DNA of 8,870 nucleotides from Holophagaceae bacterium (GTDB lineage: Bacteria > Acidobacteriota > Holophagae > Holophagales > Holophagaceae), in assembly GCA_025355915.1 (NCBI GenBank), contig JANXYT010000128.1, forward strand, positions 1 to 8,870, written 5' to 3'. The notes beneath the pieces were generated by a model that saw only the letters and a list, made by a program, of their open reading frames with translations, did not search any database and was not told where the DNA came from. This document shows positions 4,678-8,870 of this stretch, one piece after another. The translations under genes were made by a program, and so were the position numbers. Position 1 is the stretch's first letter; every line of letters begins with the position of its first letter.

Positions 4678-6289
4678 ACTTCTTCTTCCAGGTCTTTGCG
4701 GGTGCGGCTTTCCAGGGGCGTGGGGCGTCCTTGGTGACGGGCTTCGCGGGACGATCCTCCCAGGCCTTCTTGGGGGCCGCTGGCGCGCCGGTCCTGGGCT
4801 TGTAGGGACGGGGCTTGTCGTCGAACCCGCTCCGGGGCTTGAAGCTGCCGTCGGGACGGGTCTTGGAGGCCGCTTCGGGCCGGGGTGATTCGGCGCGGGA
4901 TGCGTTGCGTTCGGCATAGGTCCGCTGGGGGCGGGAGCCGCCGTCCTTGCGTTCGCGGGCGAGATCAAAGCGGGACTTGACCTTCTTTTCGGGTTCGTTG
5001 GGTAGTTCGAAACCCGCGGACTGATCGGCCTGCACGAGGCCCAGCAGACCCGCCACCAGGCGCACGGGATCAGCATCCTTCAGCAACTGGGTGGCCTGGT
5101 TGAGCAGGGCGGCGCTGGCGGCTCCCTTGACGCCGTCGAGGAGCTTGAGGGCCTGGGCTTCGCGGATCTCCGCGGGCGTGGGCACGGCGCGCCAATCGAG
5201 GGTGAGGCCGCCGCGGCGGCTCCAGGCCAGCAGGATGCGGCTCTCCTTGAAACCCACCAGGGCCAGGCTGGTGCCCTTGGCGCCAGCGCGGCCCGTGCGG
5301 CCGCTGCGATGGATGTAGTTCTCGAGCTGCGTGGGGATGCCCATGTGAACCACGAGGGGGAGGCCTTCGATATCCAGGCCGCGGGCAGCCACGTCCGTGG
5401 CCACCAGGTAGCGCAGCTTGCCCTCCTTGAACTGGCCCAGGATGCGGGTGCGGGTGGCCTGGGCGAGGTCGCCATGCAGGAAGGCCGCAGGCAGGCCGGA
5501 CACCGTCAGCTCTTCGGCCACTTCCTCGGTCTGGGCTTTGGTCTTGGTGAAGATCAGCGCGGCGCTGGGCTGATCGAGGAGCAGCAGGTTCACGAGGGCC
5601 CGCACATGCTGATGGTCGGGCGCCAGCACGGGCGTGTGGGCGATGTCCGCATGCACGGCGTGCTCGCCGGCCTCGGCCAGCTGGATCTGGACGGGATCCT
5701 TGAGGAAGCGCTTGGCCAGTTTCGCGATGGGGGCGGGCAGGGTGGCGGAGAACAGGTAGGTCTGCGGGCCCGCGGGCACCTTGGCGAGGATGGTTTCCAC
5801 GTCTTCGAGGAAGCCCATGTTCAGCATCTCGTCGCACTCGTCGAGGACGATCATGCTGACGCGGCTGAGGTCCAGGGTCCCGCGGTCCAGGTGATCCTTC
5901 ACCCGGCCTGGAGTGCCGACCACCACGGGCGAGCCCATCTGCAGGGACCGGAGCTGGGGCTGGTAGGCTACGCCACCCACCAGGTTGGCGATGGGCAGTT
6001 TCGGTACAAGGGTGTGCAACTCGGCGCCCACCTGCTGGGCCAGTTCCCGCGTGGGCAGGAGGATCAGAGCCTGGGTGTGGCGATCCTCCGACAGGCGTTG
6101 CAGCAGGGGCAGGCCGTAGGCCAAGGTCTTGCCGGATCCGGTGCGGCTCTGCACCAGCAGGTCGCGGCCCTCAATGCCTGCTCGGATGGTCTGCGCCTGC
6201 ACGGGCATGGGGGTCTCGAAACCACGCTTGGCCAGAGCGGCCAGCAGGGCTTCGCTGCAGCCGAGGGCTGCGAAGGTAATCTCACTCAC
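4676..6289 (-). CDS. DEAD-box family ATP-dependent RNA helicase (DECD variant)
   Basis: ATP-dependent RNA helicase of 537 residues, cytoplasmic, probably acting in ribosome assembly, mRNA decay or cold adaptation. Motifs in order: Q motif (Phe6 to Gln31), motif I SRTGSGKT (48-55), Ia PTREL (79-83), GG (105-106), Ib TPGR (126-129), motif II DECD (150-153), III SAT (181-183), IV LIFTKTK (245-251), V ATDVAARGLD (297-306), VI HRSGRTGRAG (327-336). Residues about 370-425 resemble the short helical dimerisation segment after the core in DeaD/CsdA-type helicases. The last 100 residues are a Lys/Arg/Pro-rich, probably disordered, RNA-binding tail ending in KTWKKK. The GTG start (6289-6287) is chosen because GGGAG precedes it at proper spacing and the Q motif follows at once. 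An ATG at 6406 would add 39 residues with no family resemblance. No DbpA-type RNA-binding domain is visible, so the subfamily is uncertain. Confidence 0.93.
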   Translation of the reverse strand: MSEITFAALGCSEALLAALAKRGFETPMPVQAQTIRAGIEGRDLLVQSRTGSGKTLAYGLPLLQRLSEDRHTQALILLPTRELAQQVGAELHTLVPKLPIANLVGGVAYQPQLRSLQMGSPVVVGTPGRVKDHLDRGTLDLSRVSMIVLDECDEMLNMGFLEDVETILAKVPAGPQTYLFSATLPAPIAKLAKRFLKDPVQIQLAEAGEHAVHADIAHTPVLAPDHQHVRALVNLLLLDQPSAALIFTKTKAQTEEVAEELTVSGLPAAFLHGDLAQATRTRILGQFKEGKLRYLVATDVAARGLDIEGLPLVVHMGIPTQLENYIHRSGRTGRAGAKGTSLALVGFKESRILLAWSRRGGLTLDWRAVPTPAEIREAQALKLLDGVKGAASAALLNQATQLLKDADPVRLVAGLLGLVQADQSAGFELPNEPEKKVKSRFDLARERKDGGSRPQRTYAERNASRAESPRPEAASKTRPDGSFKPRSGFDDKPRPYKPRTGAPAAPKKAWEDRPAKPVTKDAPRPWKAAPAKTWKKK

Positions 6290-6406
6290 GATGTCTCCCG
6301 GGGCTTTCCCTGCGCGAGTGTGCCGAAGGGCAGGCACTGTTGGCGAAAAGCGCCAGCCGGGAGGGGCCCAAACGGTTACTATCTCTTGAAATGCCTTGAA
6401 AAACAA
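6290..6406 (-). promoter_or_regulatory. Helicase promoter and 5' leader
   Basis: On the minus strand TTGTTT (6406-6401), a 17-bp spacer and GATAGT (6383-6378) form a plausible vegetative promoter, each box matching consensus only partly. A start near 6371 would give a leader of about 80 nt. The leader can form two small hairpins: TGGCG-CTTTT-CGCCA (6355-6341 on minus) and GTGCC/GGCAC (6337-6320 on minus). The ribosome binding site GGGAG (6300-6296 on minus) precedes GTG. Long structured leaders are known for cold-shock helicases, but no specific element is recognised here. Confidence 0.4.
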
Positions 6407-6435
6407 GGAGAAATACCGAATTGCACCCGTAGCGT

Positions 6436-6447
6436 TAACATCGGTGG
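6436..6447 (+). promoter_or_regulatory. Probable -10 box of sixA, leaderless arrangement
   Basis: TAACAT (6436-6441) lies exactly 6 nt before the sixA ATG. No Shine-Dalgarno sequence lies at a usable distance; GGTGG touches the ATG directly. No clear -35 box is seen. The geometry matches that upstream of nadK and PBP1A. Confidence 0.4.
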
Positions 6448-6924
6448 ATGACGACCCTCCTGCTTATTCGCCACGGCATCGCCGAGGACCCACTCCCCGG
6501 CCAGAAGGATTCGGATCGTGCCTTGACCGAAGACGGCTGGACGAAAACCCGCGCAGCCATGCAGGGCCTGGTGGCCCACGGATATCAGCCCAGCCGGGGC
6601 TTCAACAGCCCCTACCGGCGCGCGGCGGAAACCATGACCTGCCTCCAGGAGGCCGCGGGCGCCTTCCCGATGGAGACCCGCGTCGACCTCATGCCGGATG
6701 GCCGGCCTGACCAGGTCGATCTCTGGCTGCGCGGTCTCATGGCCGAAGCGAGGCGTGGTGATGTGCTGGCCCTCATCAGTCACCAGCCCTTCCTCAGCAG
6801 CCTGGCCTTCCATCTCACCAGCCGCCATGTGGACATGAAGAAGGCCAGCTGCACCGTCATCCGGTGGGAGGAGGGCACCTGGCACTTCGAGCGCCACCTC
6901 TCCCCCGCGGAACTGCGGGGCTAG
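6448..6924 (+). CDS. sixA: SixA-like phosphohistidine phosphatase (histidine phosphatase superfamily)
   Basis: A 158-residue single-domain protein, matching SixA in length. SixA removes phosphate from phosphohistidine in signalling or phosphotransferase proteins. RHG (8-10) carries the nucleophile His9 with Arg8. SPYRRAAET (54-62) aligns with the second phosphate-binding arginine segment (Arg58) of SixA. SHQP (111-114) carries the second catalytic His112. The N-terminus MTTLLLIRHG is typical, so ATG 6448 is secure. The gene starts a two-gene unit: its TAG (6922-6924) is one base before the GTG of the hydrolase gene. The natural substrate cannot be inferred from the sequence, and other small histidine phosphatases share these motifs, but the compact size favours SixA. 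Confidence 0.88.
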   Translation: MTTLLLIRHGIAEDPLPGQKDSDRALTEDGWTKTRAAMQGLVAHGYQPSRGFNSPYRRAAETMTCLQEAAGAFPMETRVDLMPDGRPDQVDLWLRGLMAEARRGDVLALISHQPFLSSLAFHLTSRHVDMKKASCTVIRWEEGTWHFERHLSPAELRG

Positions 6925-6925
6925 G

Positions 6926-7750
6926 GTGCGGCCCCAGCCCACCTTCGCCACGCTGCCGTCGGGTCTGAAGCTGCACTTCCGGGTGCAGGGGAATCCAGCT
7001 GGACCATGGCTGGTGCTGCTGAACGGCCTGCTCTCGGACACCACCATGTGGGCCGGAGTTTTGCCCGGTTTGGCGGACCGTTATCGCATCCTCACCTTCG
7101 ACAGCCGGGGGCAGGGGAAGTCCGATGCACCGCTGGAGGGACCCTACCTGACCGCCCAGCTGGCCGCCGATGCCTGGGAGTTGTTCCCTATTCTCCAGAT
7201 CGACCGCCCGTGGCTGCTGGGGCTCTCCAATGGGAGCGCCATGAGCCTGGAACTGCTCACCACCCATCCGGGGGCTTTCGCGGGTGCCGTGCTCACCAGC
7301 GCCATGCCCCACATGGACTTCGCCATGGGTCTCAAGGCCGAGCACTGGGCCCGCTGCCTGGAGGTGGGCGGGCCGCTCATGCAGTTCGACGCCGTGGCGC
7401 CCTTCCTGTGGGGAGATGCCTTCCTGGCGGCCCGGCACGGCGTCCTGCGGGCGTACCACCAGGTGGTGACCGGCGGCGCCCGTCCCCAGCACGGCAACCT
7501 GCACCAGATCCGGGGCATCCCCGGTTGGGACATCCGGGACCGGCTGGAGCGCATTCAGGAGCCGGTGCTGGTGCTCAGCGGCGCCGAGGATCTGCTGACT
7601 CCACCCTGGAAATGCCTGGAAACGGCCCGGCGGATCCCGGGCTGCCGCTTCGAGGTGGTGCCCGGGATCGGGCACGCCTACCCCGTGGAGGACGCCAAGG
7701 GCTATGTGGCCCGGGTGCGGGCCTTCATATCTGGAACCAGGTTTGGCTGA
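6926..7750 (+). CDS. Alpha/beta-fold hydrolase
   Basis: 274 residues, the normal size for a single-domain alpha/beta hydrolase. The HG-like oxyanion-loop segment LLNGLLSD (31-38) is followed by FDSRGQGKSD (58-67) and the nucleophile elbow GLSNG (99-103, Ser101). The probable acid is Asp222 in SGAEDLLTP, and the base is His250 in GIGHAYPVE. The catalytic triad therefore looks complete. The fold arrangement resembles 3-oxoadipate enol-lactonase and MenH-type enzymes, but the cap region (about 125-200) gives no clear substrate clue. There is no signal peptide, so it is cytoplasmic. The GTG start at 6926 is one base after the sixA stop, suggesting translational coupling and co-transcription. It has only a weak G-rich ribosome binding site of its own. 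Its TGA (7748-7750) lies 70 bp before rho. Confidence 0.87.
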   Translation: MRPQPTFATLPSGLKLHFRVQGNPAGPWLVLLNGLLSDTTMWAGVLPGLADRYRILTFDSRGQGKSDAPLEGPYLTAQLAADAWELFPILQIDRPWLLGLSNGSAMSLELLTTHPGAFAGAVLTSAMPHMDFAMGLKAEHWARCLEVGGPLMQFDAVAPFLWGDAFLAARHGVLRAYHQVVTGGARPQHGNLHQIRGIPGWDIRDRLERIQEPVLVLSGAEDLLTPPWKCLETARRIPGCRFEVVPGIGHAYPVEDAKGYVARVRAFISGTRFG

Positions 7751-7776
7751 TACGTAAAACTGACCTATCCTGTCAG
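7743..7776 (+). promoter_or_regulatory. Probable rho promoter with an inverted repeat around the -10 box
   Basis: TTGGCT (7743-7748), a 17-bp spacer and TATCCT (7766-7771) make a reasonable sigma-70-type promoter with 4 of 6 matches in each box. The -35 box overlaps the hydrolase stop codon. Transcription would begin near 7778, leaving a leader of about 43 nt. CTGAC (7760-7764) and GTCAG (7772-7776) form an inverted repeat that exactly flanks the -10 region, a layout consistent with an operator. Confidence 0.5.
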
Positions 7777-7820
7777 CATTCCCGAGCCACTCCTGACTCG
7801 CCCTACCCCCGAGGTGACCT
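7751..7820 (+). other. Rho leader and intergenic spacer
   Basis: This 70-bp gap between the hydrolase stop and the rho start holds the -10 box and the ribosome binding site. No terminator for the sixA-hydrolase unit is visible, so some rho transcription may come from read-through. No attenuator-like structure is evident in the short leader. Confidence 0.5.
7811..7816 (+). promoter_or_regulatory. Shine-Dalgarno sequence of rho
   Basis: GAGGTG lies four bases before ATG 7821 and fits the anti-Shine-Dalgarno consensus. It supports the rho start chosen and contrasts with the SD-less genes in this window. Confidence 0.7.
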
Positions 7821-8870
7821 ATGGCCACCCCTTCTCAGTCGCCGACCGCCCTGAGCTTGCAAGAGCTCAAGGAACTTTCCATCGGTAAGCTCGCAGATCT
7901 GTCGAAGGCATTGGAAATTGAGAATCCGCTCTCCATGCGAAAGCAGGAGCTGGTGTTCCGGGTGCTGCAGGCCCAGGCCGAACGCGAAGGCCAGTTTTTC
8001 TCCGAGGGCGTCCTGGAAGTGCTGCCCGAGGGTTTCGGCTTCCTGCGCAGTCCCGACCAGAACTACCTCGCCGGGCCGGAGGACATCTATATCTCGCCCA
8101 GCCAGATCCGCAAGTTCAACCTGCGCACCGGCGACACACTGTCCGGCATGATCCGCGCGCCCAAGGAAGGCGAGAAGTTCTTCGCCATGCTGCGCGTGGA
8201 CGCGGTGAACTTCGATCCTCCCGAGCAGGCCAAGGAACGGCTCCACTTCGACGATCTGGTGCCCCTCTACCCCAAGCACCACCTGCGCATGGAGCGGGAC
8301 GCGCAGGAACTGAGCACCCGCGTCATGGACCTGATGACGCCCCTGGGCAAGGGCCAGCGCGCCCTCATCGTGGCGCCGCCGCGCACGGGCAAGACCGTGC
8401 TGCTGCAGAACATCGCCAATTCCATCACCGCCAACCACCCGGAGGTCTTCCTCATCGTGCTGCTCATCGATGAACGCCCCGAGGAAGTGACCGACATGGA
8501 GCGCAGTGTGAAGGGCGAGGTGGTCTCCAGCACCTTCGACGAACCCGCCTCCCGCCATGTCCAGGTGGCCGAGATGGTCATCGAGAAGGCCAAGCGGCTG
8601 GTAGAGCACAAGAAGGATGTGGTGATCCTGCTGGACTCCATCACGCGCCTGGGCCGGGCCTACAACACCGTGGTGCCCCCCAGCGGCAAGGTGCTCTCCG
8701 GCGGCGTGGACTCCAATGCGCTACAAAGACCGAAGCGGTTCTTCGGCGCCGCCCGCAACATCGAGGCGGGTGGCAGCCTCACCATCATCGCCACGGCCCT
8801 CATCGAGACCGGCAGCCGCATGGACGACGTGATCTTCGAGGAGTTCAAGGGCACCGGCAACAGCGAGATC
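7821..8870 (+). CDS. rho: Transcription termination factor Rho (3' end outside window)
   Basis: 350 codons are visible and the frame is open to the window end. Rho is a hexameric RNA-dependent ATPase that translocates on untranslated RNA and ends transcription. The N-terminal Rho helical domain (about 10-55: [19 protein letters not shown]) leads into the OB-fold RNA-binding domain with GFGFLRS (71-77) and [20 protein letters not shown] (82-101). The ATPase core has P-loop APPRTGKT (185-192), IDERPEE (216-222, catalytic Glu218), Walker [14 protein letters not shown] (267-279), the Q-loop region [20 protein letters not shown] (290-309) and the start of the R-loop FKGTGN (342-347). No extra insertion is seen near the N-terminus, unlike actinobacterial Rho. 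The P-loop reads RTGKT where E. coli has KAGKT. About 70 C-terminal residues of the usual 419 or so are missing. Confidence 0.97.
   Translation, partial: MATPSQSPTALSLQELKELSIGKLADLSKALEIENPLSMRKQELVFRVLQAQAEREGQFFSEGVLEVLPEGFGFLRSPDQNYLAGPEDIYISPSQIRKFNLRTGDTLSGMIRAPKEGEKFFAMLRVDAVNFDPPEQAKERLHFDDLVPLYPKHHLRMERDAQELSTRVMDLMTPLGKGQRALIVAPPRTGKTVLLQNIANSITANHPEVFLIVLLIDERPEEVTDMERSVKGEVVSSTFDEPASRHVQVAEMVIEKAKRLVEHKKDVVILLDSITRLGRAYNTVVPPSGKVLSGGVDSNALQRPKRFFGAARNIEAGGSLTIIATALIETGSRMDDVIFEEFKGTGNSEI

Noticed and set aside
4495..5076. Minus-strand open frame encoding a periodic SLQSSVF peptide across the heptamer array
   Set aside because: The period-7 array is stop-free in all frames on this strand, so openness is automatic. 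The remainder is an out-of-frame shadow of the helicase tail.
6290..6406. Helicase start at the upstream ATG (6406), giving a 576-residue protein
   Set aside because: The extra 39 residues have no helicase resemblance and cover the promoter and leader. The GTG at 6289 has a Shine-Dalgarno sequence and leads directly into the Q-motif region.
5309..6451. 380-codon plus-strand open frame opposite the helicase
   Set aside because: It is a shadow of the helicase gene rich in Gly, Gln, His and Leu, with no motif support.

Overview
The window reads as ordinary chromosomal housekeeping DNA from a GC-rich bacterium. Codon third positions are strongly G/C, and there are no transposase, phage, CRISPR or plasmid signatures. 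A ferredoxin-dependent 2-oxoacid oxidoreductase points to anaerobic or facultative metabolism. The class A penicillin-binding protein points to a peptidoglycan wall, and Rho and SixA are typical of many diderm phyla. The overall look fits an Acidobacteriota (Holophaga/Geothrix-like) or deltaproteobacterial genome. That placement is an impression from gene content and style, not a demonstrated taxonomy.

Layout. 1-820 (minus): the 5' part of a 2-oxoacid:ferredoxin oxidoreductase alpha subunit (VorB-like) with a fused two-cluster ferredoxin domain. 821-1132: a 312-bp non-coding stretch with a G-run cluster, heptamer-based inverted repeats and small hairpins. 1133-2011 (minus): NAD kinase. Only 28 bp separate its start codon from that of a divergent PBP1A-type bifunctional peptidoglycan synthase (2040-4520, plus). 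4521-4677: a convergent intergenic block made almost entirely of heptamer repeats around a strong intrinsic terminator that serves the minus-strand gene. 4676-6289 (minus): a DEAD-box-type RNA helicase with a DECD motif II and a basic disordered tail. 6290-6447: a divergent promoter region. 6448-6924 and 6926-7750 (plus): SixA-like phosphohistidine phosphatase and an alpha/beta hydrolase, one base apart. 7821 to the window end (plus): transcription termination factor Rho, 350 codons, running out of the window.

How the genes relate. There is no evident shared pathway; NAD kinase, PBP1A, helicase and Rho are separate core functions. Only sixA plus the hydrolase look like one translationally linked unit. 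Rho appears to have its own promoter (TTGGCT-N17-TATCCT) and a Shine-Dalgarno sequence.

The most interesting content is non-coding. Three independent short-repeat tracts all have period 7. One of them is 13 perfect copies that begin exactly at the helicase stop codon and sit inside its 3' UTR before the terminator. The second heptamer array, beyond the terminator, is complementary to the first when G.U pairs are allowed. Separately, three genes without a clear Shine-Dalgarno sequence (nadK, PBP1A, sixA) each have TANNNT exactly 6 nt before ATG, the arrangement expected of leaderless transcripts. I found no convincing new multigene system.
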